Source: Lachnoclostridium sp. UBA7482
GTDB lineage: Bacteria; Bacillota; Clostridia; Lachnospirales; Lachnospiraceae
NCBI GenBank assembly: GCA_002479645.1
Contig: DLOO01000003.1
Coordinates: 21,492-37,380 of the forward strand
Direction of reading: 5' to 3'
DNA length: 15,889 nt
A model generated the notes under the pieces. The model made no database searches, was not told the DNA's origin, and saw only the letters and a program-made list of their open reading frames with translations. Below, piece by piece: positions 1-7,942 of the stretch (the stretch's first letter is position 1; each line of letters starts with the position of its first letter). The translations under genes were made by a program, and so were the position numbers.

Positions 1-395
1 GCTCTTCGGAGCGCATCCTTAAGAAGAGCCGCAATCACCGGATTCTGCTCATGCATCGTCACCTCATAGCCGCATGCCGCAAACAGGATGGAATCCTCTC
101 CCATGCCTGCCGTCGCATCGATTGCAACCGGATGGGGTTCCTTTGTTTTAGCAATACGCGCAATCATTTCATGCTGTAACCTGCCGTCGGTAATGCGATG
201 CAGCATTTGCTCAAAATCCCCCCGGAACGAAAGACCATATCCGGTAAGCGTGACTCCGTCTCCGTTAATGAAAAGGGTCAGCCCGCTGCCGGGTTTCTCG
301 GAAACCGATGTGCCCACGCGTCTTGCAAGCGCTTCCGCCGCATCCCTCGGGGCGCCCTTTCCCATACATACAACCAGCTTCCCGTTCTCTGCCAT
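1..395 (-). CDS. rsmJ: 16S rRNA (guanine-1516-N2)-methyltransferase RsmJ-like, partial (3' end outside window)
   Basis: The first 131 codons of a gene that runs off the left edge. RsmJ is a cytoplasmic, SAM-dependent enzyme that methylates N2 of a guanine in the small-subunit rRNA. Seen here: an N-terminal region of about 95 residues, then the SAM-binding motif DATAGMGEDSILFA, then GYEVTMHEQNPVIAALLKD leading into LRRA. This matches the RsmJ pattern of DATAGLGRD followed by ER/EQNP and ALLxDGL. The ATG at 395 is chosen because GGAGG lies 7-8 nt upstream. An in-frame ATG at 425 has no ribosome binding site. It starts 33 nt after the ABC transporter gene and probably shares its transcript. The catalytic C-terminal part (PPMFP-type motif) is not in the window. 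A related class I methyltransferase is possible, but the motif order favours RsmJ. Confidence 0.8.
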   Translation of the reverse strand, partial: MAENGKLVVCMGKGAPRDAAEALARRVGTSVSEKPGSGLTLFINGDGVTLTGYGLSFRGDFEQMLHRITDGRLQHEMIARIAKTKEPHPVAIDATAGMGEDSILFAACGYEVTMHEQNPVIAALLKDALRR

Positions 396-428
396 TTCGT
401 TTCCTCCGGATTTACTCTCCTGCATGGT

Positions 429-2234
429 TCAGCCGACAGCAACAAACTGGCTGTTATAGAGTTCCGCGTACATGCCGTTCTTCGCAAGCAGTTCCTCGTG
501 TGTTCCAAGCTCACGGATATCGCCGTCGCGCATGTAAATGATGATATCCGCGTCACGAATCGTCGACAGACGGTGTGCAATTACGAAGCTGGTGCGGTTC
601 TCCGTCAGGATATTCATTGCCTTCTGAATCTGCACCTCCGTACGGGTATCAACCGAGGAGGTTGCCTCGTCAAGAATCAGAAGCGGAGCGTCCTCAATCA
701 TTGCCCGTGCAATCGTAAGCAGCTGTTTCTGACCTGCGGAAATCGTTACATTATCGTTAAGTACCGTATCAAGTCCTTCCGGAAGCGTATTGATGAAATG
801 CTCCAGACCGCACTGTCTGCAAATATCGAGAATCTTTTCATCGCTGACTTCCTTCCTGCCATAGGTCAGATTGTCGCGGACGGTGCCCTCGAACAGCCAC
901 GTATCCTGCAAAACCATACCGAAAATGTCGTGTACATTTTCGCGTGTAATCTCGGTTAAAGGCGTTCCGTCTACAGTAATAGAACCTTTATTTAACTCAT
1001 AAAATCTCATCAGGAGATTCACAATCGTCGTCTTGCCCGCACCGGTCGGCCCGACGATGGCAACCTTCTGTCCGGCCTTAATATCTGCCGAAAAATCGTG
1101 AATGATTATCTTGTCCTCACGATAGCCGAAGTTGATGTGACGGAAAGAAATGTCGCCCTTTACATCGGTAATTACCTTGGTCTTTCCGCTCTCGTCCGTC
1201 AGCTCCTCTTCCTCAAGGAATTCGGTCACACGCTCGCTTGCAGCGGCAGCCGCCTGAATTCCGGTAAAGCCCTGCCCAATCTGTCCGAGCGGCGAGGTAA
1301 AGAGACGAATATAAATCATAAATGCGACAACGACGTCAAATCCGATTTTTCCGTCAAAGGCAAGCGCTGCGCCCACAACACACACGGCAACATAGCCGAA
1401 GTTTCCGACAAAGCTCATAAGCGGCATCATCAGACCGCCGAAAAACTCTGCCCTGAAAGTATGGCGGCGAAGCTTCTCATTGCTTTCACGGAATGCTGCA
1501 AGACCGCGCTCCTCGGAATTGTATGCACGGACAATATTCTGACCTGCATAGTATTCCTCCACGTGTCCGTTGACCTCTGCAAGGCTCTGCTGTCTCGCAC
1601 TGAAATACTTCTGAGATTTACTCATAACGACGCCCATCGCCATAAAGCCGAACATCGATGCGCCGATTGCGGTAAATGCCATGCGCCATTCGGTAACAAA
1701 CATCATGACCGTACAGCCAATCAATGTGGTCAGTGCGGAAACCAGGGTTCCGACGCTCATATTCAATGACTGGGAAATGCTGTCAACATCGTTGGTAACA
1801 CGGGACAGGGTATCGCCAAAGTTATGGCTGTCAAAGTATTTTAACGGCATGCGATTGATTTTCTGGTTGATGTCAGTACGCATTTTCCTGCCGACAGAAC
1901 ATCCGACATAGTTCATAATAAAGGACTGCACATACTGCAACACCATACTTCCTGCATAGATAGCAACCAGAGTCAGCGCAATCCTCTGAATCTCATCCAT
2001 ATCCACGCGCGGCTTCATGGTCTGCATATCCGGGCGCTTCACACCGTCGATAATGGTCGCCGTCAGGTCAGAGATATAATCCGGTCCGATAACGGCAAAA
2101 ATGGAGCTGATTGCGGAGCAGACGATGGCAATGCAGATAATAACCCGGTATTTTCTGCAATAGCCGACGAGTGACTTCAGCGCTTTTTTCATATCTTTGG
2201 CCTTGGGTGCTGGGCCTCTCATAGGTCTAGGCAT
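429..2234 (-). CDS. ABC exporter half-transporter, subunit with the intact ATPase site (601 aa)
   Basis: A type IV (exporter-fold) half-transporter: a transmembrane domain of about 350 residues fused to a nucleotide-binding domain. Visible motifs are Walker A GPTGAGKTT (395-403, K401), signature ISAGQ (498-502), Walker B ending in D522-E523 with the catalytic Glu present, and switch His H554 in VIAHRLST. The signature has SAGQ rather than SGGQ. Its start overlaps the upstream 590-aa subunit by 8 bp, and AGGAGG lies 10 nt before the ATG, so the two are translated together and almost certainly form a heterodimer of the LmrCD/BmrCD (YheIH) and TM287/288 type. In such pairs this subunit supplies the catalytic Walker motifs. 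Substrate is not readable from sequence; multidrug, peptide or lipid export are all possible. The Pro/Arg-rich first 12 residues precede the first membrane helix. Confidence 0.95.
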   Translation of the reverse strand: MPRPMRGPAPKAKDMKKALKSLVGYCRKYRVIICIAIVCSAISSIFAVIGPDYISDLTATIIDGVKRPDMQTMKPRVDMDEIQRIALTLVAIYAGSMVLQYVQSFIMNYVGCSVGRKMRTDINQKINRMPLKYFDSHNFGDTLSRVTNDVDSISQSLNMSVGTLVSALTTLIGCTVMMFVTEWRMAFTAIGASMFGFMAMGVVMSKSQKYFSARQQSLAEVNGHVEEYYAGQNIVRAYNSEERGLAAFRESNEKLRRHTFRAEFFGGLMMPLMSFVGNFGYVAVCVVGAALAFDGKIGFDVVVAFMIYIRLFTSPLGQIGQGFTGIQAAAAASERVTEFLEEEELTDESGKTKVITDVKGDISFRHINFGYREDKIIIHDFSADIKAGQKVAIVGPTGAGKTTIVNLLMRFYELNKGSITVDGTPLTEITRENVHDIFGMVLQDTWLFEGTVRDNLTYGRKEVSDEKILDICRQCGLEHFINTLPEGLDTVLNDNVTISAGQKQLLTIARAMIEDAPLLILDEATSSVDTRTEVQIQKAMNILTENRTSFVIAHRLSTIRDADIIIYMRDGDIRELGTHEELLAKNGMYAELYNSQFVAVG

Positions 2235-3999
2235 TTTTCAGTTCCTCCTCACTCAGCTGGCTTTGCGCGATTTCACGATAAACCGCGCAGTCCGCAAGAA
2301 GCTGTTTATGGGTTCCCTTGCCGACAACACGACCGTTTTCGAGAACCAAAATCTGGTCTGCATCGATAATGGTACCGATGCGCTGTGCAACAATCAGGCA
2401 GGTACTGCCCTTCATCTTTGTCTTAAGCGCATTGCGAAGCTCACGGTCAGTCTTATAGTCAAGTGCCGAGAAGGTATCGTCGAAAATGTAAATCTCTGCC
2501 TTACGCGCAAGGGCTCGGGCAATCGAAAGCCGCTGCTTCTGCCCTCCGGAGAAATTCGCACCGTTCTGTGCAACGTGACCGTCGATTCCGCCCTTTTCGT
2601 CGTTGACGAAATTCGAGCTCTGTGCAATTTCTACTGCCTGCAAAATCGCAGCGTCGCCGGCGTTATTGTCGCCGAAATCGATATTTGAGCGAATGTCGCC
2701 GCTGAACAATACCGCCTTCTGAGAAACATACCCAATTTTCTTGGCAAGCTCCTGCTTTCCATAATCCTTAACATTGTGACCGTCAACGAGAACCTCACCG
2801 GCGGTTGCATCGTAAAACCGGGAAACAAGATTAACGATGGTCGATTTGCCGCAGCCGGTCGAACCGATAAACGCAACCGTCTGGCCTTTCTCCGCACGGA
2901 AGGAAATGTCCGTCAACACGTCGGAATGTCCGTCCGGATAGCGGAAGGAAACACTCTTGAACTCAACCGTACCCTCTTCCTTTGTCTCGCCGACGCCGAA
3001 GCCCTCTTTGACGGACTCTTCTGTATCCAAAACCTCATTGATACGTCCCGCAGCGACCAGTGCACGCGGCGCAATCATAAACATCATTGCAAGCATCATA
3101 AAGGATGCAATAATCTGCATACCGTAGGACATAAATACGACCATATCCGCAAATAGCTGCGGGAATTCCATAATTGCTGCCCGGTTAATCAGTACCGCAC
3201 CAATCCAGTAGATTGCAAGCGAAATGCCGTTCATAACCACAGACATCAGCGGTCCCATAAAAGCCATGACTCTTCCGGTAAACAGGTGCGTATTGGTAAA
3301 CTCGTCGTTAACTACTTCAAATTTCTCCTGCTGGAATTTCTCCGCATTGTACGCACGGATCACACGCAGGCCGGAGAGATTCTCCCGGGTCGACTGATTG
3401 AGATTATCGGTCAGCTTCTGCAATCTGCGGAACTTGTTGATTACCAGTCTCATAATGACAGTAATACCGAGAAGCATCACGGAAACTGCTACCGCAACTG
3501 CTGCGGACCACTCCCATTCTTTGCCTGCGATTTTGATAATTGCCCAGACTGCCGTAATCGGCGCCTTAATCATCATCTGCAATCCCATGGTAATCATCAT
3601 CTGCACCTGCTGCACGTCGTTTGTAGAACGTGTAATCAACGATGCGGTACTGAATTTGTTAATCTCAGACATCGAAAACTGCTGCACCTTGGTGTACAGA
3701 GTCTCACGCAGACGCGCCGAGAAGTTTGCTGCAATATTTACGACAAAGAAGCTGGTAATTACCGAGCACAACATGCTTCCGAGTGCGCAAAGCAGCATGT
3801 AACCGCCATTTTCCCAGATGTCACCGAGCACATACGCCTCGCCGGTGTCCGGGTTTGTCCCGCCCTGAGAGATTTGCGAGATTACGTTCATGTAATCCGG
3901 CATTTTCAAATCAAGCCATACCTGCAAAACAATGAATATCACGCCGCCAAGCGCAAATACCCATTCTCTTGCTTTCAGATATTTTAATAGATTACGCAT
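2227..3999 (-). CDS. ABC exporter half-transporter, subunit with degenerate ATPase motifs (590 aa)
   Basis: Partner of the following gene. An N-terminal six-helix exporter domain (about 1-330) precedes a nucleotide-binding domain. Seen: Walker A GSTGCGKST (379-387, K385), canonical signature FSGGQ (483-487), Walker B ending D507-D508 where the catalytic Glu is replaced by Asp, and VAQRIGT with Q539 in place of the switch His. Asp plus Gln in one subunit, together with the non-canonical SAGQ signature in the other, marks the degenerate nucleotide site known from heterodimeric exporters such as TM287/288 and BmrCD. The canonical signature here completes the active site of the other subunit. Start: ATG at 3999 with GGAGGG about 8 nt upstream. 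A likely promoter lies between this gene and the MATE gene. Role: ATP-driven export across the cytoplasmic membrane; substrate unknown. Confidence 0.95.
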   Translation of the reverse strand: MRNLLKYLKAREWVFALGGVIFIVLQVWLDLKMPDYMNVISQISQGGTNPDTGEAYVLGDIWENGGYMLLCALGSMLCSVITSFFVVNIAANFSARLRETLYTKVQQFSMSEINKFSTASLITRSTNDVQQVQMMITMGLQMMIKAPITAVWAIIKIAGKEWEWSAAVAVAVSVMLLGITVIMRLVINKFRRLQKLTDNLNQSTRENLSGLRVIRAYNAEKFQQEKFEVVNDEFTNTHLFTGRVMAFMGPLMSVVMNGISLAIYWIGAVLINRAAIMEFPQLFADMVVFMSYGMQIIASFMMLAMMFMIAPRALVAAGRINEVLDTEESVKEGFGVGETKEEGTVEFKSVSFRYPDGHSDVLTDISFRAEKGQTVAFIGSTGCGKSTIVNLVSRFYDATAGEVLVDGHNVKDYGKQELAKKIGYVSQKAVLFSGDIRSNIDFGDNNAGDAAILQAVEIAQSSNFVNDEKGGIDGHVAQNGANFSGGQKQRLSIARALARKAEIYIFDDTFSALDYKTDRELRNALKTKMKGSTCLIVAQRIGTIIDADQILVLENGRVVGKGTHKQLLADCAVYREIAQSQLSEEELKNA

Positions 4000-4058
4000 T
4001 TGTTACCCTCCGTCCTAAACTATGTTCATAAATGCTTTATCAGCGCACGCTCTTTGTT

Positions 4059-4086
4059 ATAGTATCATTTCTCATTATTGACACAA
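4059..4086 (-). promoter_or_regulatory. Candidate sigma-A promoter for the ABC exporter genes
   Basis: In the 106-bp gap between the MATE stop and the ABC start, the minus strand has TTGTGT (4086-4081) and TACTAT (4064-4059) separated by 16 nt. The surroundings are AT-rich and the predicted transcript start lies about 50 nt before the ABC ATG. The match is fair rather than strong. I see no stem followed by a U-run in this gap, so transcription from upstream may also continue through it. Confidence 0.4.
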
Positions 4087-4105
4087 ATAACAAATTTTTT
4101 CAGAC

Positions 4106-5467
4106 CTATGCGCTCTCTTTTACAATTTTCTTAATCCATTTGCCGGATTTCAGACGTGCCAGACAAACGAAGCACTTCAGGAACTGGTCAATCTTTAACA
4201 TCATCAGAATCCAGAAGCCCGACCAGTGCCATACAAGTCCTGCAAATGCTCCTAACGGAATGCTGCAAACCCATAAGAATATAATGTCAAATACCATCAG
4301 GAATTTCGTATCTCCGCCGCCTCGCAGAGTTCCCTTGGTCAGGATGCTGTTCGCCGCCTGGAACCAGATGATAAATGCGACGGCAACCATCAAATCTCCA
4401 GCAAGCTTCCTTGTCTCCGGCGTGATTTTGTAAGCCCCGATAATCAGGTTCTTCAGCAAAAGAATCAGGACGCATCCCGCGCCGCCGATAATAAATCCAA
4501 GCGCCGCAAAGGTGATGCCCTGCTGCTTTGCCTTTTCCACCTTGCCCTCACCGAGCGTAATTCCCGTGATTGCACAGCTGGCCTGACTGATTCCCTGAAT
4601 CACAACCGTTGCAAGCTGCATCGTCACAGTCGTGATGGCATTTGCCGCTACAAATCCCGAACCGATATGTCCCATGATGACGGCAATCGCACTGTTGCCG
4701 AGACCGAGAAGCGTGTCACTCACAAGTACCGGGATGGAGATGCTTATGTACTCCGGCAGCAGGTCTCTAACCGACATCCGAAGGTCCGGTATACGGAACT
4801 GAATTACCTTGTCCCGAAAGAACAAAAAGCCCATCGTTATTGTAAACTCGACCACACGCGCAAGAAGCGTTCCCAACGCTGCGCCGTTGACTCCCATCGC
4901 CGGCGCACCGCAATTTCCGAAGATAAATACCCAGTTAAAGAAGATGTTGATAAAGAAGGAGCAAATGCTCGAATACAGCGGAACATTTGCCTTACCGACA
5001 CTTCGCAGCAGCAGACTTGTCGTTAAAGCATAGCCGTTCAGATAATAACAGGGAATCGAAATCAGAAGATATCCGACACCGGCTTTGATAACCTCCGTAT
5101 CATTTGAGTACAGTTTCATAATCAGCGACGGCATCAGCGCTGTCGCAGCCGCGAATATCGTTGCAATCACAAACTCCAGACGGAACATCACGTTGACGAC
5201 CTTTTTCATGCTGACATTTTCCCGCATACCGTAGAAGCGGCTCATCAGCACTGAAGCGCCCATTCCCATACCCATACACATAATCTGGAAAATCGTAATG
5301 AAATTGTTAGCAAGCGTCGCACCGCTCATCGGATTTTCTCCGAGCTGGCCGAGCATGATATTGTCCGCCATGTTGACGCCAACGGTAATCATCTGCTGCG
5401 CCGCAATCGGAAGCGCAAAGACCGCCAGCGTCTTATAAAACTTTTTATCTCTTACAAAAATTTGCAT
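4106..5467 (-). CDS. MATE family efflux transporter (453 aa)
   Basis: A polytopic membrane protein of typical MATE length with about 12 hydrophobic segments in two similar halves. The N-terminus (FALPIAAQQMITVGVNMADN) and the segment LGQLGENPMSGATLANN match the first helices of the clostridial branch of MATE proteins. The second half has the equivalent pattern around ISIPVLVSDTLLGLGNSA and the loop TKGTLRGGGDTKFL. MATE proteins expel cationic drugs or metabolites in exchange for Na+ or H+. The substrate and coupling ion cannot be read here. The ATG at 5467 has GAGG 8 nt upstream. The gene begins 37 bp after the stop of the last pilus sortase with no visible terminator between, so it may receive read-through from the pilus operon. 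It is followed by the ABC exporter, giving a short run of efflux genes. Confidence 0.92.
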   Translation of the reverse strand: MQIFVRDKKFYKTLAVFALPIAAQQMITVGVNMADNIMLGQLGENPMSGATLANNFITIFQIMCMGMGMGASVLMSRFYGMRENVSMKKVVNVMFRLEFVIATIFAAATALMPSLIMKLYSNDTEVIKAGVGYLLISIPCYYLNGYALTTSLLLRSVGKANVPLYSSICSFFINIFFNWVFIFGNCGAPAMGVNGAALGTLLARVVEFTITMGFLFFRDKVIQFRIPDLRMSVRDLLPEYISISIPVLVSDTLLGLGNSAIAVIMGHIGSGFVAANAITTVTMQLATVVIQGISQASCAITGITLGEGKVEKAKQQGITFAALGFIIGGAGCVLILLLKNLIIGAYKITPETRKLAGDLMVAVAFIIWFQAANSILTKGTLRGGGDTKFLMVFDIIFLWVCSIPLGAFAGLVWHWSGFWILMMLKIDQFLKCFVCLARLKSGKWIKKIVKESA

Positions 5468-5504
5468 CTTATTGTCCTCATATCCCCAAGCTGCTGTCTG
5501 TGCC

Positions 5505-6152
5505 TTATTTCTGAATTCGTCTGCATCGCACGGTTACACGCTGCCTGCCGCCGTAAGTACAGGTGTACAGCGAAAGATCCCACGGACTGTTTATCATCCC
5601 TTCAATATCGGTAGGCTCCAACACCTCCTTGGTTCCCACCTCATAGTAATGCACATTACCGTCCACATCGGTAAATGTCACCTTATCTCCAACCTGCAGG
5701 CTCATCAGCATTCCAAACGTCTTTCGGTAGTTATGACCGCAAAGAACCAGATCGTCCGTCAAATAGGAACCATAATAGCGGCAGGGCGCTTCCTTCAAGC
5801 GTGCTTCGTTCCATTCAGCCATAACCGGGAACTCCGCGTCCAGCGACTCCAAACGCAAAAAACCGATGTATGGATTGCCGTCGATTACAACCAATGGCAT
5901 CCCGAGAATTCCCTCCCGCTCCGCAGGCGTTTCCGGCTCCTCCGGTTCCGTTGTTTCGTCCGGTACGGGCGTTACCTCCCGCTTCTGTTCCCGCTCCGTG
6001 ATTTCCTCGCGAATCGTTCCGAGAATCTCCTCGCCCCTTTTCATGGCATTGCGGTTTTCCAATTCATTTGTTATTAAAAGGACACACGCTGCCGTGATTA
6101 AAACAATCCCCAAAATCACGAAACAGCGTGCGATACGTTTTCTACTTTTCAT
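5505..6152 (-). CDS. Second pilus-locus sortase, class not certain (215 aa)
   Basis: A membrane-anchored cysteine transpeptidase that cleaves LPXTG-like signals. The start at 6152 is chosen because the ATG overlaps the minor pilin stop as ATGA; a longer reading frame to 6227 would run back inside that gene. Layout: basic N-terminus, one membrane helix (about 8-28), a Pro/Glu-rich linker (about 65-85), then the sortase barrel. The catalytic triad is visible: H140 in LCGHNY, C198 in LYTCTYGG, and R205 in GRQRVTVRC. Unlike the class C enzyme of this operon it has no C-terminal membrane helix and no TPYG after the Cys. It is compact, closer to class B/D-like sortases of clostridial pilus loci. 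Being coupled to the LVQTG minor pilin, it may process that protein or anchor the finished pilus to peptidoglycan. That role is inferred. Confidence 0.88.
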   Translation of the reverse strand: MKSRKRIARCFVILGIVLITAACVLLITNELENRNAMKRGEEILGTIREEITEREQKREVTPVPDETTEPEEPETPAEREGILGMPLVVIDGNPYIGFLRLESLDAEFPVMAEWNEARLKEAPCRYYGSYLTDDLVLCGHNYRKTFGMLMSLQVGDKVTFTDVDGNVHYYEVGTKEVLEPTDIEGMINSPWDLSLYTCTYGGRQRVTVRCRRIQK

Positions 6153-7018
6153 TTTTCTTTTTTCCAACCATAAATTCCAAGCAGCAGCAAAACCACACCG
6201 GTTCCCGCAAGTACCGGAATCGGCCACTTCAACTGACCGGTCTGTACAAGCTTCGGCGTATTTTCAATAATGAAACTCCATTCGTTCCGGCGATAGGTCG
6301 CAAGATATCCGGCCGGAACCTCAAGTTCCTCAACCGACCACTCGTCGCTCTTGGGCATGTGTTTCCACACATAATGCCAGTCATTTTCCGCAGAAAGCAC
6401 AACCCGCTCAACAATCTCGCCGCCCTTTTTAAGTGCAACCGTAAGCGTCTCCGGGTGTTCCTTTCCGTTATCGTTCCAGATTTTTCTCACAGCAAGGTCG
6501 ATATACACCTCAACCTCAACCTTCGGCTCGGCATTAACGTCATAAATCGTTTTCGTATCGCTAATCTGAGGAACCGAGACAAAAAATGCGCACATTCGGG
6601 AGAAATCTTTCACCTCATTGCTCTGTGTAATCAGATATAAACCAAGCTCCAAATCGTCAAAGCTTACAGCGCCCTCTTCATCCGTCACACCGGTAATTCC
6701 TTCAAAATTCCCCTCGTTAACGAATGCTTCCAGCTTCGCTGCACCGTCTCCGTCGAAGTCAACCGGACAAGCTGCATATTCATCAAACAATTCAAAATAG
6801 GCCTCGCCGTCTTTTTCATATCCAAAGCCGACACGGTAAATTGTAATCTCGGCTCCTGCCATCGGGTCTTGCCCCCTGTACGCAGCTAAAACCATGGAAA
6901 TAGAACCCTTCTGCGTATCCTCTTCCGCGTGACCGACCCGAAGCACGGGCGTCACAAGAAGAAGTACCGCAAAAGCCGACACAGCAAACATTAAGTTTTT
7001 AAGCTTACTCTGTTTCAT
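6149..7018 (-). CDS. Minor (probably basal) pilin with variant sorting signal LVQTG (289 aa)
   Basis: A secreted, wall-targeted pilin subunit. A signal peptide occupies about 1-31 (cleavage probably after GHA). Domain 1 (about 35-150) is a beta-rich SpaA-like fold with GAEITIYRVG and LGLYLITQS. Domain 2 (about 170-255) is a CnaB domain with the likely isopeptide Lys K179 in VRKIW and Glu E230 in WSVEE. The C-terminal signal is LVQTG (257-261), then a hydrophobic helix beginning PIPVLAG and the tail GWKKEK. The Pro of LPXTG is replaced by Val. The start overlaps the class C sortase end by 14 bp and the stop overlaps the next sortase as ATGA. Small two-domain pilins in this position usually form the base that links the shaft to the wall; that placement is inferred from size and order. 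Confidence 0.88.
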   Translation of the reverse strand: MKQSKLKNLMFAVSAFAVLLLVTPVLRVGHAEEDTQKGSISMVLAAYRGQDPMAGAEITIYRVGFGYEKDGEAYFELFDEYAACPVDFDGDGAAKLEAFVNEGNFEGITGVTDEEGAVSFDDLELGLYLITQSNEVKDFSRMCAFFVSVPQISDTKTIYDVNAEPKVEVEVYIDLAVRKIWNDNGKEHPETLTVALKKGGEIVERVVLSAENDWHYVWKHMPKSDEWSVEELEVPAGYLATYRRNEWSFIIENTPKLVQTGQLKWPIPVLAGTGVVLLLLGIYGWKKEK

Positions 7019-7868
7019 CCTCTTCCATTCCTTTCTCTGATTCTCTTCTTCGGCGTATACGAAGACGCTGCTTCACATTCATATAAATCAGCAGCAGAAG
7101 CAACATCGGCGCCGCAACTGCGGGTGTTACAATTATCGGGTCAATCAGAAAGGCATCATTTGACACATAGACGGCTTCCTTCTCAACCTCATTTTCCACA
7201 CGTACTCCACGCACAAGCAACCGATGACTGTTAATACCATAAGGCGTACAGGTCATTAGCGTACAATAATCCTGCCCGGGAACAATCTGCAAATCGTCCA
7301 CATCAATCGGGCGAACGATTTTAATCCGGTCAACCTGATAAGTATATACCTGCGTCAGAACAACAATTCGGAAGTGATCCCCCACCTCCATCTCGTCCAG
7401 ATTCGTAAAGAGTCTTGCGCTCGGCAATCCGCGGTGACCCGAAAGAACCGCGTGGGTTCCTTCCCCTCCGACCGGAAGGCTCGTGCCCGGCAAATGCCCG
7501 ATAGCCGTCTGCAGGATATCGTCGTCAACCGTGTGATAAATCGGCAGCTCCACACCGAGCTTATCAATCTCAATATACCCCATAATTCCGGTACCGGTAA
7601 TATCCAGTGTATCCTTATACCCCGGAACCAGACCGGGCTGATAAAAAACATGCTCCGTCAAAAAAATCTGATGATTATATTCCCTGGCCTCGTCAATAAA
7701 ATGCTGCCTCTCATCCTTCGTCATGTTCTCCGTCCGGGACACATAATTCTGAATAATCTTCGTCTGATGTTTGGCATTGATATATTCACTAATGGACGGG
7801 TATAGCAGTAAGGAAATGCCAAGGATTAGTATAATTACCAATATCATATTGGTCAAATGCTTTTTCAT
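7005..7868 (-). CDS. Class C (pilin-polymerising) sortase (287 aa)
   Basis: This enzyme joins pilin subunits into a covalent shaft. The start at 7868 is preferred to an upstream in-frame ATG at 7919 because AAGGAG lies 6 nt before it and the N-terminus then begins MKKHLTNM followed directly by a membrane helix. Class C features: GIMGYIEIDKLGVELPIYH, H145 in LSGHRGLPSARLF, C207 in TLMTCTPYGINSHR, R216, and a C-terminal membrane helix (about 248-268) followed by a strongly basic tail. The usual DP-aromatic lid motif of class C enzymes is not evident upstream of the barrel. It overlaps the minor pilin by 14 bp and lies 74 bp after the backbone pilin, with a hairpin in that gap. Its likely substrates are the LPSTG backbone and LPHTG tip proteins. 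Confidence 0.93.
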   Translation of the reverse strand: MKKHLTNMILVIILILGISLLLYPSISEYINAKHQTKIIQNYVSRTENMTKDERQHFIDEAREYNHQIFLTEHVFYQPGLVPGYKDTLDITGTGIMGYIEIDKLGVELPIYHTVDDDILQTAIGHLPGTSLPVGGEGTHAVLSGHRGLPSARLFTNLDEMEVGDHFRIVVLTQVYTYQVDRIKIVRPIDVDDLQIVPGQDYCTLMTCTPYGINSHRLLVRGVRVENEVEKEAVYVSNDAFLIDPIIVTPAVAAPMLLLLLIYMNVKQRLRIRRRRESEKGMEEDETE

Positions 7869-7893
7869 TGGCAGCTCCTTACAACCATATCCG

Positions 7894-7923
7894 TGCAGTG
7901 AGAGAGTTTCCCCTCCCACTGCA
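7894..7923 (-). promoter_or_regulatory. Intercistronic RNA hairpin between backbone pilin and sortase genes
   Basis: In the minus-strand transcript TGCAGTGGGAG pairs with CTCTCACTGCA around an 8-nt loop, giving an 11-bp stem with one G-U pair. On the plus strand the same position is an A-C mismatch, so the fold fits minus-strand RNA. No U-run follows, so it is not a standard terminator. It ends about 25 nt before the sortase start. It could stabilise the pilin mRNA end or reduce downstream expression. Confidence 0.6.
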
Positions 7924-7942
7924 GGATACTGCTAATTCGGTA

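Noticed and set aside
198..959. Long plus-strand open frame of 253 codons
   Set aside because: It lies antisense to the rsmJ-like gene and the ABC gene, has no ribosome binding site and no family-like motifs; it is a shadow.
6153..6227. Longer N-terminus for the second sortase
   Set aside because: It would lie wholly inside the minor pilin gene. The ATG at 6152 overlaps the stop in the common ATGA pattern and leads straight into the basic segment and membrane helix.
7869..7919. Upstream ATG for the class C sortase
   Set aside because: It falls in the hairpin arm and lacks a ribosome binding site, whereas the ATG at 7868 has AAGGAG at good spacing.
7894..7923. Intrinsic terminator after the backbone pilin
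   Set aside because: The stem is not followed by a U-run, and the downstream genes have no promoter of their own, so I treat it as an RNA element within the operon.
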